A DNA stretch of 64,000 nt from contig CAMNRO010000002.1 of assembly GCA_946553045.1 (NCBI GenBank), positions 84,736-148,735 of the forward strand, written 5' to 3'. The DNA comes from an uncultured Porphyromonadaceae bacterium (GTDB lineage Bacteria; Bacteroidota; Bacteroidia; Bacteroidales; Muribaculaceae). A program made the translations under genes and the position numbers. Position 1 is the stretch's first letter; every line of letters begins with the position of its first letter. The notes below the pieces were generated by a model, which was not told the origin of the DNA, did not search any database, and saw only the letters and a list, made by a program, of their open reading frames with translations. Of this stretch, positions 1 to 8,552 are shown piece after piece.

Positions 1-1665
1 AGCCGCACTGTGCTGAGACGCATACTCGGCGGCTCGCAGGCGGTTTTTCTTGCGGCCATAATCTTCAATATGGTGTTTCGCTTCAAGGAGGCTTTCAGGG
101 CAAGTCACATTATAAAGCGGGTGGCCGATGTGGCTATGCTGCTGACTGTTGTGCCTCTCATATGGCCGCACGGGTCGGGCCCGGTGGAATCGTTGCTGCA
201 ATTTCTGCACAGCCGTTACTTCGTTTATATAGTACTGGGAGTCTATTCGATGGCCGAAATCTGTTATGGAATAATGGCGCTTCTGGCGCGGCGTACGAAT
301 CCTTCGCTGATACTGTCGGGCAGTTTCCTGTTTTTCATCTTTATAGGCTCTTTTGTGCTTGCAATGCCGAGGTGCACTGTGGAATCGGTGTCTTATGTCG
401 ATTCTTTGTTCATGGCAGCGAGTGCCGTGAGCATGACCGGGCTTACTACCGTAGACCTTGCTACGGCATACACTCCGCTTGGCTGGCTCGTGATAGCGGT
501 CTTGATGCAAATAGGCGCGCTCGGGGTGCTTACTTTCACAAGCTTCTTCGCCATATTCTTCAGCGGGCGTGCGAGTATATACAACCAGCTGCTGATTCGC
601 GATTTCGTCTATTCGAAGAGCATGAGCCGGCTGGCGCCTGTGCTTCTTTATATCCTCGTTTTCACTCTTGTCGTGGAGGCGATTGGTGCGGTGGCGCTGT
701 ATTTTACCATTCCTGAAGGAATGTTTGCCGAAACGCGCCAGAAGGTGTTTTTTGCTGTGTTCCATTCGGTGTCGGGTTTCTGCAACGGAGGTTTCACAAC
801 CCTTCGCGAGGGGCTTCAGACGCCCGCTCTGATGGATTCCGGCGGCTCGATATACATGGTGATGACTGTGCTTATACTTGCCGGAGGCATAGGCTTTCCG
901 AATCTGGTTAACTTCAAGGATGCAGCCGGAGAGTATGTGAAGCGTCTGAAATGCCGTGTCTTGGGACGCCGACATGCCGACCGTCGACGCCATATCTACG
1001 ACCTTAATACGAAACTTGTGCTCATAGCCACGGTGGTGCTTTTTGTCGGCGGGGCGGTGGCTTTCTTTGTGCTTGAATACGACCATGCTCTTGCCGGTAT
1101 GCCGCTTGGCAAGAAGATTGTGCAGTCGCTGTTTAACTCGGCAACGCCCCGCACGGCCGGCTTCGGCTCGCTGCCCCTGACGTCGCTGTCGCACACCATG
1201 TTTCTGATAATGATGTTTCTGATGTGGGTCGGATGTTCGTCGCAGTCAATGGGCGGCGGCATAAAGGTGAATACCATGATGGCCGTGCTTTTCAATCTTC
1301 GCTCCATTGTCATGGGTTATAAGGGTGTGCCGGCTATGGGGCGCAATATAGCGCTGACATCGGTGAGGCGGGCCAATGCCGTGGTGGCACTGTCGATAGC
1401 GGCTGTGCTGCTCTATGCCGCCATTATCATGACCATACAGCCCGAACTGCCTTTCTTCGGGGTGCTTTTCGAGTGTTTTTCGGCTGTAACGACGGTCGGG
1501 TTGTCGCTGGGCACAACTGCCGAACTTACCTCTGTGTCGAAGATGGTACTTGCCACTGCCATGTTCCTCGGCCGCGTCGGCATAATTTCTGTACTTTGCG
1601 GATTTATAGGCACTCACCGCGACCCCTCGGCGTATCTGCCTACCGACGATATTATTATTAATTGA
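1..1665 (+). CDS. trkH: Trk/Ktr potassium uptake membrane subunit, 5' end outside window
   Basis: Membrane pore subunit of a Trk/Ktr K+ uptake system. The four selectivity-filter segments are visible: SMTGLTTVD (about residue 141 counted from the GTG at 10), SVSGFCNGGFTT (about 253), NSATPRTAGFG (about 377) and SAVTTVGLSLG (about 491). Between them lie alternating hydrophobic helices and a conserved GGGIKVNT segment before the last filter. The reading frame is open to base 1, and the GTG at 10 lacks an obvious ribosome site, so I treat the gene as running in from the left with its N-terminal helices missing. The cytosolic gating partner follows 81 bases downstream on the same strand. Family assignment is firm; the Trk versus Ktr label is not resolved from the sequence. 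Confidence 0.95.
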   Translation, partial: SRTVLRRILGGSQAVFLAAIIFNMVFRFKEAFRASHIIKRVADVAMLLTVVPLIWPHGSGPVESLLQFLHSRYFVYIVLGVYSMAEICYGIMALLARRTNPSLILSGSFLFFIFIGSFVLAMPRCTVESVSYVDSLFMAASAVSMTGLTTVDLATAYTPLGWLVIAVLMQIGALGVLTFTSFFAIFFSGRASIYNQLLIRDFVYSKSMSRLAPVLLYILVFTLVVEAIGAVALYFTIPEGMFAETRQKVFFAVFHSVSGFCNGGFTTLREGLQTPALMDSGGSIYMVMTVLILAGGIGFPNLVNFKDAAGEYVKRLKCRVLGRRHADRRRHIYDLNTKLVLIATVVLFVGGAVAFFVLEYDHALAGMPLGKKIVQSLFNSATPRTAGFGSLPLTSLSHTMFLIMMFLMWVGCSSQSMGGGIKVNTMMAVLFNLRSIVMGYKGVPAMGRNIALTSVRRANAVVALSIAAVLLYAAIIMTIQPELPFFGVLFECFSAVTTVGLSLGTTAELTSVSKMVLATAMFLGRVGIISVLCGFIGTHRDPSAYLPTDDIIIN

Positions 1666-1746
1666 GGTTAGTGGTTAGTGGTTAGTGGTTAGTGGTTAGT
1701 GGTTGGTGGGGGCATAATTCATAATCCATAATTCATAATTTGAAAA
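1666..1746. repeat. heptanucleotide tandem repeat plus AT-rich repeat
   Basis: About five exact copies and one variant copy of GGTTAGT run directly from the trkH stop, followed by two near copies of CATAATTCATAAT ending just before the trkA start. Nothing here looks like a promoter or terminator. The AT-rich half resembles repeats in other gaps of this window (before pgi, around mreB and around the four-helix-bundle gene). Confidence 0.85.
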
Positions 1747-2436
1747 ATGCGTTATCTTATAATAGGACTCGGAATATATGGCGAAAACCTCGCCCGCGAC
1801 CTCGCCGATATGGGGCACGAAGTGATTGGCGCCGACATAAAGCAAAGTCATGTCGATGCCGTGAAAGATTATATATCAACCGTATATATTATCGACAGTA
1901 CCGAAGAAAGCGCCCTTTCGGTGCTTCCTCTCGACAATATCGACCTTGCGATAGTTGCCATCGGCGAGAATTTCGGTGCCAGCATACGCACCGTCGCCTT
2001 GCTGAAAAAGGCCGGAGTGAAGCACATCTACGCCCGTGCCATCGACAAACTTCATGAGTCTATCCTCGAAAGTTTTGAGATAGACCGTATAATCACCCCG
2101 GAACAGCGAGCCGCCGCCGACCTCACACACGAAATGGAGCTTGGGTCTGAAATACGCACGCTTGGTGTCGACGAGGACAATGTGGTGGCCAGCTTTAAGG
2201 CGCCGGCCTTTCTTCTGGGGCTTCCTTACGCCGAGATAGACTTCATGCAGAGGTATGGCCTCGAGTTTGTGGCGGCGACGCGAACCAGGGAGAAGCGCAA
2301 TATTCTCGGTATTGTGCGCCCGGAGCCTGTGCTTCTCGATTTGAGGGCGGACAGCGGTCTCGCTGTAGGCGAAACCGATATTATCACCTTGTTCGGTTCG
2401 AGAAAACGCTTGCAGAACTTTTTCGAGGGAAAGTGA
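1747..2436 (+). CDS. trkA: TrkA/KtrA potassium channel regulator (RCK domain protein)
   Basis: Cytosolic nucleotide-binding ring subunit that gates the TrkH/KtrB pore. The N-terminal Rossmann fold carries GLGIYGENLA at residues 7-16, an acidic residue ending strand 2 (IGADIK), and the usual strand-4 IAIGENF-like region. Residues from about 140 form the TrkA_C-type ligand domain. At 229 residues it is a single RCK unit as in KtrA, not the duplicated unit of proteobacterial TrkA. It follows trkH on the same strand and is probably co-transcribed. The stop is immediately followed by the stop of tamL on the other strand with no spacer, so there is no room for an intergenic terminator here. Confidence 0.93.
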   Translation: MRYLIIGLGIYGENLARDLADMGHEVIGADIKQSHVDAVKDYISTVYIIDSTEESALSVLPLDNIDLAIVAIGENFGASIRTVALLKKAGVKHIYARAIDKLHESILESFEIDRIITPEQRAAADLTHEMELGSEIRTLGVDEDNVVASFKAPAFLLGLPYAEIDFMQRYGLEFVAATRTREKRNILGIVRPEPVLLDLRADSGLAVGETDIITLFGSRKRLQNFFEGK

Positions 2437-4815
2437 TCAGAAGGGGTAGCCGACGGCGAAGTGGAAGTTTGCGTCGCGGCTCCATTTGGGGTGGAACAGA
2501 GGCCATGCCTCCTGGCCCTGGGCCGGGTTATGGGCCTTGAAGCCGAGGTCGAAGCGGAGGAGGAAGTAGGTGAAGTCCATGCGCAGGCCTACGCCGTATG
2601 CCGCCGCTATCTGCTTGTAGAACTTGTTGAATTTGAACTCGCCTCCGGGCTGGTTCTCGTAGTTGCGTATTGTCCAGATGTTGCCGGCATCGATAAAGAG
2701 CGCACCTTCGAACACCCAGAATAATTTGGCTCGGTATTCGAGGCTCAGGTCGAGGCGTATGTCGCCGCACTGGTTGATGAAGTCGGTCACGGAGTTGCGG
2801 GCGTCGTAAGCTCCGGGTCCGAGGGTGCGCACGCCCCAGCCGCGCACGCTGTTTGCACCGCCTGCATAGAAGCGTTTCTCGAAAGGCACCATGCTTGAGT
2901 TGCCGTAGGGTACGGCGATTCCGAACCCTACATGGGCCGAAAGGGCGTTTCGGGAGTTGAGGTTGCGGGTGTAGGTATAGTCGATTTCGCCTTTTACGTA
3001 CTGGGCATATTGGATGCCGAGGATTTTGTAGACACCGTCGGAACGCTTCTGGCCTACGAGGCTCGAGATGCCGTAGAGCAGATTGCCGGCGGTCTCGCCC
3101 GAAACGCGCAGGCTTGTCACATAGGGCTGTATAGAGAAGGCATTTGTCGTTGCGGTGGCAACCCGGCGGTTGGTGTGGCTGTAGGTATATCCCAGCCGCA
3201 TTATGAAGTGGTCTTCATAGCTGTAGCGCAGCAAGGGGTTGCTCGGTGCTATCTGGTCTATGAAATTGATAGTTGAGCGCGGCAGGCGCACGTAGTTTAT
3301 GTCGATGAGGTCGAATGTCTGACGGCGCAGTTCGTCGGCTCTCTGTTGCTGCCACTTCCATTTCCATGCGGCACCGGCGATGATGCGGGTGTACTCAGGA
3401 CGTTCCTGGTAGTTGAACGACACGGCAAATTCTGTGGAAGCCAGAAATTTCTGTTTTATTCTTTTCGAGAGGAAGGGGCATTCGAACTGTGGGAATGTGA
3501 TGCCGACTTCGGCCGCATATTCGGTATAGCGCTTGTTGACAAGGCCGTCGACGTTGCCCGACAGGCTTTCGTACGACGCGCGCAGTTTTGTCGTCAGTGT
3601 TTCAGAGCCACGGGCGAGGTTGCGGTGCTGGTATGTCAGCCCGAGGCCGAATCCGAGGTCTCCTTCGCTGTTGGTGCCTTCGAGTTCGGCTGTAATGCCT
3701 TGTTTTTTGTTGCGCGACAGGTGTATGTAGGCATCGAGGAGCCCCGTGGTGCCTTTGCGGCCGGCGGCTTCCATTTCGATGTTGATGAATTTGACAATCG
3801 ACAGCCTTCCGAGAGCTTCGTAGGTGCGTTCGATGGCGCGGGCGCTGTATTCGCTGCCCGGTTCGATATAGCACATGTCGTCGAGCAGCTGAGGCCTGAG
3901 GTAGCAGTCGTCGCCATAGACGAAAGCCTTTCCGTGATATTCTACCGTGTCCTTGAGATTGCCGAGGCCGCCTTCTCCTTCAACGAGAAAGACAACTCTG
4001 TTGAACTCATAGCGGTGATGACCCGGGTCTACGGCAAGAAGGCTGTCGGCGAGAGCTCCGAGTCTGGTGCGCGAGCCTTGGCCCGATTCCGAGCGTCGGG
4101 CTGATGGCGAGCGCAGATTGAGAGTCAGGGCTACATCTTTGCTTCCGGCTACAGTGTCGGCGGTGTAATTTATGAATTCGCGGTTAAACTCGAAATATCC
4201 GGCATTGCGCAGTATGGTGGCGATACGGGTGCGCTCATTGTCGAGCATCGTGCGGTCGAGCGGCATTCCGGCATGTATGTCGGCCACAGAAGTATCGGCA
4301 AGCACGATATGGCGCACCGCAGGGTCGTCGATGTTATAGTCGATAGAGCTTATGCGGTGTGGCTTGCCTGCATCTATCAGAAATCTCACTTCGACGCGCT
4401 TTTTCTCAGGCCGGAGGATTGTGTCGGCCGAGACGGAGGCATCGAGGTAGCCACGGTTGACAATGGCCTGTTCCAGCTGACGGCGGGAGGCTTCGGTAAG
4501 TTCGGAATCGTAGATTACCGGCGCTTGTCCGACGCGGCGGAGCCAGCGGTTGTACCAGCGGGTGGTGTCGGCTCCTGAAAGATTGTAGGTGGCCAGCTGC
4601 AGCTTGGCGAATCCGAGCACTTTGTGGTTCGGGGCCTGCCGCAGGAAGTTGACGAGTTCTTCGGTGTTGAGCTGGCCGTCTGTGTCGACGGTCTCTATCT
4701 TGACTTTGTCGAGAAGATACTCTCCCTGCGGCACATGCTTGACCGGGCTGCAGGACACAGCCAGACCAAGAAGCGGCAGAAGAATCCGGAACAATAATGA
4801 TTTTTGCCCCTTCAT
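2437..4815 (-). CDS. tamL: TamL-type outer-membrane assembly lipoprotein (BamA/TamA superfamily)
   Basis: Outer-membrane 16-stranded barrel protein of the BamA/TamA superfamily, in the lipidated form typical of Bacteroidetes, expected to work with TamB in outer-membrane assembly. I start at 4815, not at the track's 5052, because the downstream Met gives a clean lipoprotein signal (LLGLAVSC, then SPVKHVPQGEYLL, the usual TamL opening) and the extra 79 residues are antisense-like. About 300 residues of POTRA-like sequence are followed by a barrel with RFYAGGANSVRGW, the conserved strand-16 area, and a C-terminal Phe. The product is 792 residues. The start lies one base after the upstream kinase stop, so the two are translationally coupled. 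No tamB is visible in the window. Confidence 0.9.
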   Translation of the reverse strand: MKGQKSLLFRILLPLLGLAVSCSPVKHVPQGEYLLDKVKIETVDTDGQLNTEELVNFLRQAPNHKVLGFAKLQLATYNLSGADTTRWYNRWLRRVGQAPVIYDSELTEASRRQLEQAIVNRGYLDASVSADTILRPEKKRVEVRFLIDAGKPHRISSIDYNIDDPAVRHIVLADTSVADIHAGMPLDRTMLDNERTRIATILRNAGYFEFNREFINYTADTVAGSKDVALTLNLRSPSARRSESGQGSRTRLGALADSLLAVDPGHHRYEFNRVVFLVEGEGGLGNLKDTVEYHGKAFVYGDDCYLRPQLLDDMCYIEPGSEYSARAIERTYEALGRLSIVKFINIEMEAAGRKGTTGLLDAYIHLSRNKKQGITAELEGTNSEGDLGFGLGLTYQHRNLARGSETLTTKLRASYESLSGNVDGLVNKRYTEYAAEVGITFPQFECPFLSKRIKQKFLASTEFAVSFNYQERPEYTRIIAGAAWKWKWQQQRADELRRQTFDLIDINYVRLPRSTINFIDQIAPSNPLLRYSYEDHFIMRLGYTYSHTNRRVATATTNAFSIQPYVTSLRVSGETAGNLLYGISSLVGQKRSDGVYKILGIQYAQYVKGEIDYTYTRNLNSRNALSAHVGFGIAVPYGNSSMVPFEKRFYAGGANSVRGWGVRTLGPGAYDARNSVTDFINQCGDIRLDLSLEYRAKLFWVFEGALFIDAGNIWTIRNYENQPGGEFKFNKFYKQIAAAYGVGLRMDFTYFLLRFDLGFKAHNPAQGQEAWPLFHPKWSRDANFHFAVGYPF

Positions 4816-4816
4816 G

Positions 4817-6931
4817 CTATCCTTTTGTCGGAATGGTGAGTACGAAGCGGGCTCCGGCCTTGTATTTCGGGTCGGCTTTGAGTGTGCCCTTGAATAGATT
4901 CGCGATAAGACGCGATATGTAGAGACCGAGACCGCAGCCCGAAATAGAGTGGTCGAGGCGCTTGAAACGCTCGAAGATGGCTTCTTCCTGTCCGTCGGGA
5001 ATGCCCTGGCCCTCATCGGTGACGGTAAACGAAATCTGCCCGGCGTTTTCATCGTAATGGTAGTCGAGGCTTATGAGGCCTTTGTCGGAAAATTTGACGG
5101 CGTTGGTGAGCAGATTGGTCAGAATCTGGCCTACGCGCTGGCCGTCGGTCTCGATAGTCACCTCGTCGCCGCATTCGGGTCTGAATACGAAGTCGATGCC
5201 CTCTTTGTCGGGGCGTCCGCATTCGAAAACACTGTCGATGGCAATCCTGCAGATGTCGTTTATCGAGGCCGGATGGATTTCGAGCGACATCTGTCCGTTT
5301 TCAAGAGTGTCGGTGTCGAGAACGTCGTTTACGAGTCTCATCACGAGTCGCACGTTGAGATTGATGATAGAGGCGAAGCGGTCGAGGTAGGCATGCTGGC
5401 TTTCGGGAATGCAGTCGGCTATGAGCTGTGCATATTCCGAAATGGCAGCGAGAGGAACCTTTACTTCGTGGCTCATGTTGTTGATGAATTCGGTCTTTTT
5501 GCGGTCGGCGGCGCGTGCCTTGTCGCGCAGCATGGTCAGTTCGTCGCGTATTTCCTTGAGTTCGTCGCGTTCTTTTCGGAGAGCGTCGTTTGAGTGGCTG
5601 AGACGAGTCGCGAGTTTGCGGTTTCTGCGATTCTGTCTGAAAAGCATTATTGAGAGCACCGTCAGGATTATGATGGCACATAGTCCGATTGCAATCAATG
5701 TGGATTTTGCCTTGAGTGCCATTCGGTGGCTGTCGGCCTGAAGACGCGAGTTGCGCTCGAGCAGGTCGTTGAGGTCGTATATGAGTCTAAGTTCGCGCGA
5801 CCGTTCTTCCCGCTTGCGCTCAAGCCGTTTGTCGAATTCATCGTCGAGCTTCAGCGAGGTGGCCAGAAGTGTTTCGTTGTCGTTGGTCTTGGCAGCGGCC
5901 TCTTTGAGCATTTTCAGAAGTGAAAGTCTGATAGGGGCATGGATAGGTTCGTCTATCTGCCTTTTGAGCATCGTTTTTGCCCTCTGGTAGTCGCCTTTGG
6001 ACATTGCGTAGTAAATTGCAGCCCGTTCGTTCTTTTCCAGGTCGTAGGCAATATTGTGGTTGATGTCGGCCAGACGCAGTATTTTGCTGTAAAGGTTCTC
6101 GACTTCGTCGTCGCTGAGTATCGGATAGCAGCCCAGCATGCGTCGGTACACGCTGTAGCGATATACGGGTGCGTTGTAGAAATGTCGTCCGTGTTCCTCA
6201 TAGTTTGCTTCGAGGCTGTCGAGTTCATGGAGCATGCGCATGTCTGTTTCGAAGACTCGCTTGTAGTTTCCGTTTTCAAAGAATATGGGCGAGGCCCTGT
6301 TGTAAACCAGCCTCCTGACGGCTCCGTCGGGGAGGTTCATCGTTTCAATCTGCTTGTTCAGGCGCTCGATGTATCGTTCGAGCAGTTCTCCGCGGGTTTC
6401 CTTGCCAAGATAGCGACATACGGCGTAGAGAAGTATGGCTCGTTCGTAGGTGTCTGAGGCGGGCTCGTTTGAAAAGCGGCGCACATACTCCAGAAGGAGC
6501 TCGTTGTCGTCTTCATTCTGCTCGTTGTACAGCAGATTGTCGATACGGAGCATGTCGACGAACAATTGTGTCGATTTTTTTTCGGGAGAATCCTTTATGT
6601 TGTCAAGTTCGTTTTTGACATATGACAGGGTCGAGTCGTTCTTCCATTCAAGATTGGCGATATGGCGGAGCATGTCGAGGCTGGCCGGTATGTCGTTGGC
6701 CTGCCGTGCCGTATGATATAGTTGCTTCGCTATTTCATTGCGTCTGGGGCCATATGTCATGTCGAACAGGGCATATAGCGGCTGTATGCTGTCGTGTGCG
6801 CTTGCTGCTATCGACAGCTGGCCCAGGAGGCTGTCGGCGGTTGCCGTCCGCATGTCGGCCGCTGTCGCGCCCGCGCAGGCGTAAAACAATAGAAATAAAG
6901 CGGCGGCTAAGCGCGATATATTGTTTGGCAT
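4817..6931 (-). CDS. membrane sensor histidine kinase with periplasmic helical-repeat domain
   Basis: Sensor kinase with a signal peptide (about residues 1-24), a periplasmic helical region of about 380 residues resembling TPR-type sensors, one membrane span at about 411-431, a coiled coil to about 475, then HisKA and HATPase domains. The phospho-acceptor box reads NMSHEVKVPL (His488), the N box LTNLLTNAVKFS (about 607), G1 TDEGQGIP (about 638) and G2 GCGLGLYISR (about 664). There is no receiver or DNA-binding domain and no response regulator beside it, so its partner must lie elsewhere. The stop TAG is one base before the tamL ATG. A TACTTTTG element at 6988-6995 is a plausible -7 promoter box. 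Confidence 0.92.
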   Translation of the reverse strand: MPNNISRLAAALFLLFYACAGATAADMRTATADSLLGQLSIAASAHDSIQPLYALFDMTYGPRRNEIAKQLYHTARQANDIPASLDMLRHIANLEWKNDSTLSYVKNELDNIKDSPEKKSTQLFVDMLRIDNLLYNEQNEDDNELLLEYVRRFSNEPASDTYERAILLYAVCRYLGKETRGELLERYIERLNKQIETMNLPDGAVRRLVYNRASPIFFENGNYKRVFETDMRMLHELDSLEANYEEHGRHFYNAPVYRYSVYRRMLGCYPILSDDEVENLYSKILRLADINHNIAYDLEKNERAAIYYAMSKGDYQRAKTMLKRQIDEPIHAPIRLSLLKMLKEAAAKTNDNETLLATSLKLDDEFDKRLERKREERSRELRLIYDLNDLLERNSRLQADSHRMALKAKSTLIAIGLCAIIILTVLSIMLFRQNRRNRKLATRLSHSNDALRKERDELKEIRDELTMLRDKARAADRKKTEFINNMSHEVKVPLAAISEYAQLIADCIPESQHAYLDRFASIINLNVRLVMRLVNDVLDTDTLENGQMSLEIHPASINDICRIAIDSVFECGRPDKEGIDFVFRPECGDEVTIETDGQRVGQILTNLLTNAVKFSDKGLISLDYHYDENAGQISFTVTDEGQGIPDGQEEAIFERFKRLDHSISGCGLGLYISRLIANLFKGTLKADPKYKAGARFVLTIPTKG

Positions 6932-6987
6932 GTTGAGTCTGTTGGTTTATCGGCGGCGAACAGGTGCTTTTTCGCCGACATGTTCTG

Positions 6988-6995
6988 CAAAAGTA
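6988..6995 (-). promoter_or_regulatory. candidate -7 promoter box for the kinase-tamL pair
   Basis: TACTTTTG matches the Bacteroidetes TAnnTTTG element, 57 bases upstream of the kinase start and just downstream of the small-RNA terminator. No clear TTTG lies 19-20 bases further upstream, so the call rests on one box. Confidence 0.5.
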
Positions 6996-7031
6996 CATAA
7001 AATAGTGCAGAAGTGGTGTGGAAAAGGGCAT

Positions 7032-7070
7032 AAAAAAAGGCCTTACGCATTTCAACAACGTGTAAAGACC
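7032..7070 (-). terminator. intrinsic terminator of the small RNA
   Basis: On the minus strand GGTCTTTACACG pairs imperfectly with GCGTAAGGCC and is followed by seven T. The loop includes the TTGAAAT that can instead pair with the 5' part of the RNA. Confidence 0.65.
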
Positions 7071-7296
7071 TAAGCCATTAGGCGGTTTGTGATTCAAGTA
7101 GGATCCGAAAGAGCAAGTATCGGAAGCTCTTGTCGGTGTCCTGTGTAGTGATTATATCATACTTACTTACTTTGTTCACACCTTTTACCGCGCGTTCCGA
7201 CTGTCATCGCGACGTTGGTGCATTGCGGTCGCCTTAAGCTTAGATATTGAAATACATTGTAAATAAAGGTCCAAGACAAAGGCAGGTGTTTGTACA
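7032..7296 (-). ncRNA. probable structured small RNA (about 265 nt)
   Basis: The gap between hom and the kinase holds a self-contained transcription unit with no plausible ORF. It has a full promoter at 7299-7330 and an intrinsic terminator at 7032-7070. Segments pair over long range in nested order: 7247-7255 with 7047-7055 (9 bp), 7238-7243 with 7070-7075 (6 bp) and 7230-7237 with 7078-7084 (7 bp with a bulge). This brings the two ends together in a rod. Inside is a strong hairpin at 7105-7136. A rod closed by its ends is reminiscent of 6S RNA, but I recognise no diagnostic 6S, tmRNA, SRP or RNase P sequence, and the length is long for 6S. It could also be an unknown regulatory RNA. Confidence 0.6.
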
Positions 7297-7298
7297 TG

Positions 7299-7330
7299 CA
7301 AAGTTAAAAACTTTTTTTCATTTTCCCAAA
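7299..7330 (-). promoter_or_regulatory. Bacteroidetes-type promoter for the small RNA
   Basis: TTTG (7327-7330), a 20-base spacer and TAACTTTG (7299-7306) match the TTTG/TAnnTTTG promoter of Bacteroidetes at the expected spacing. The promoter starts eight bases after the hom stop codon, so transcription of the RNA should be independent of the methionine operon. Confidence 0.7.
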
Positions 7331-7338
7331 AAATTTTA

Positions 7339-8547
7339 TCAGTCGAGGTCGAGGAAGAAGCGCGGTATGTTGCAGAGAAAAACCGACGGGTCGTCGAGAA
7401 TGGCCTTGTTGGCCCTCAGGGAAGCAAGCGATATGTTGCCGACGGTGTAGCAGCCGTCGCCCGAAAGATAGCGCTCGGTTATTTTCTCGAATTTTATGCC
7501 GTCGGGCAGTTCGGGCCCGGGGTGGCGCAGATATACGCGTAGGGTGACGTCGTCGGTATAGACGGGGCGCCCCGAATAGCTCATTTTTTTGTATTCGTAG
7601 CGGTAGTCGTGGTGCCGGGCGGTGACATCGCTGAGTATTGAGGAGGCTGTCGGCAGGCTTCCGGCGCCTTTGCCGAACATGAACTGGCGGTCGTAGCATT
7701 CGCCGCGTATTACGACGCCGTTGTATTCGTCGTCAACGCTGTATATGTATTTTCCCGGTGCTACGAATTCGGGCATTACAAAGAGTGTGAAGCGTCCTTC
7801 GTCGAGTTTCACCACCTGGGCCACGAGTTTTATCTTCACTCCTTTTTCGCGGGCATAGCGGATATCGAAGTCGGAGATTGTTGCGATTCCATAGGCGAAG
7901 ACGTCTTCGGGCTTCACATAGACGCCAAGGGCGTGTATGGTGATTATGACAAGTTTGAAGAGCGAGTCGAAACCTTTGATGTCGAAGCTGGGGTCGGCTT
8001 CTGCAAAACCGAGGCGCTGGGCTTTGGCGAGAGCGTCGGCATAGTTCTCGCCGTGGTCGAAGACGCGCGAGAGGATATAGTTCGACGAGCCGTTGAGTAT
8101 GCCTTTCACTTCGAGCAGGAGGTCGTTGTCGTAATATTCCTCGAGGTTGCGAATCACAGGAATCGAGCCGCATGCCGAGGCGTCGTAGAGGAGGGCGGTG
8201 TTGTTGGCGCGCTGGAGTTCTATCAGTTCGGGCAGGTGGCGCGCTATCATGGCCTTGTTGCCGCTTACGACCGGTATCCCGCGGCGCAGGGCTTCTGTGA
8301 CGATGGCATATGAGGCTTCGGCATTGTCTACTACTTCGACAATGAGGTCTATGCAGGGGTCGTCGAGAATGTCGGCGGCTTTGTCGGTGAGCATGCCTTC
8401 AGGGAGCTCTATCGCACGTTTTTTTGCGAGCGAGTGCACACATATGCGTCGTATTGCGGCGTGTGCGTTGCGGGCGCTCCCGAGTACTTTGTAGATGCCT
8501 GTTCCGACTGTGCCGAATCCGAAAAGGCCTATGTTGAGTTCTTTCAT
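7339..8547 (-). CDS. hom: homoserine dehydrogenase
   Basis: Reduces aspartate semialdehyde to homoserine, the branch point to methionine and threonine. The N-terminal Rossmann motif is GFGTVGTG (residues 10-17). SGNKAMIARH (about 95) and FDIKGFDSLFKL (about 195-206) carry the conserved lysines and acidic residues of the catalytic domain. At 402 residues it is a monofunctional enzyme without a fused aspartokinase; the last about 75 residues may be a small regulatory domain but I see no clear ACT signature. It is the last gene of metY-metX-hom, five bases after metX, and so falls under the methionine attenuator upstream of metY. Confidence 0.95.
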   Translation of the reverse strand: MKELNIGLFGFGTVGTGIYKVLGSARNAHAAIRRICVHSLAKKRAIELPEGMLTDKAADILDDPCIDLIVEVVDNAEASYAIVTEALRRGIPVVSGNKAMIARHLPELIELQRANNTALLYDASACGSIPVIRNLEEYYDNDLLLEVKGILNGSSNYILSRVFDHGENYADALAKAQRLGFAEADPSFDIKGFDSLFKLVIITIHALGVYVKPEDVFAYGIATISDFDIRYAREKGVKIKLVAQVVKLDEGRFTLFVMPEFVAPGKYIYSVDDEYNGVVIRGECYDRQFMFGKGAGSLPTASSILSDVTARHHDYRYEYKKMSYSGRPVYTDDVTLRVYLRHPGPELPDGIKFEKITERYLSGDGCYTVGNISLASLRANKAILDDPSVFLCNIPRFFLDLD

Positions 8548-8552
8548 AATTT

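Noticed and set aside
4816-5052. 79-residue N-terminal extension of TamL in the ORF track
   Set aside because: Antisense to the kinase 3' end; the true start gives a lipoprotein signal one base after the kinase stop.
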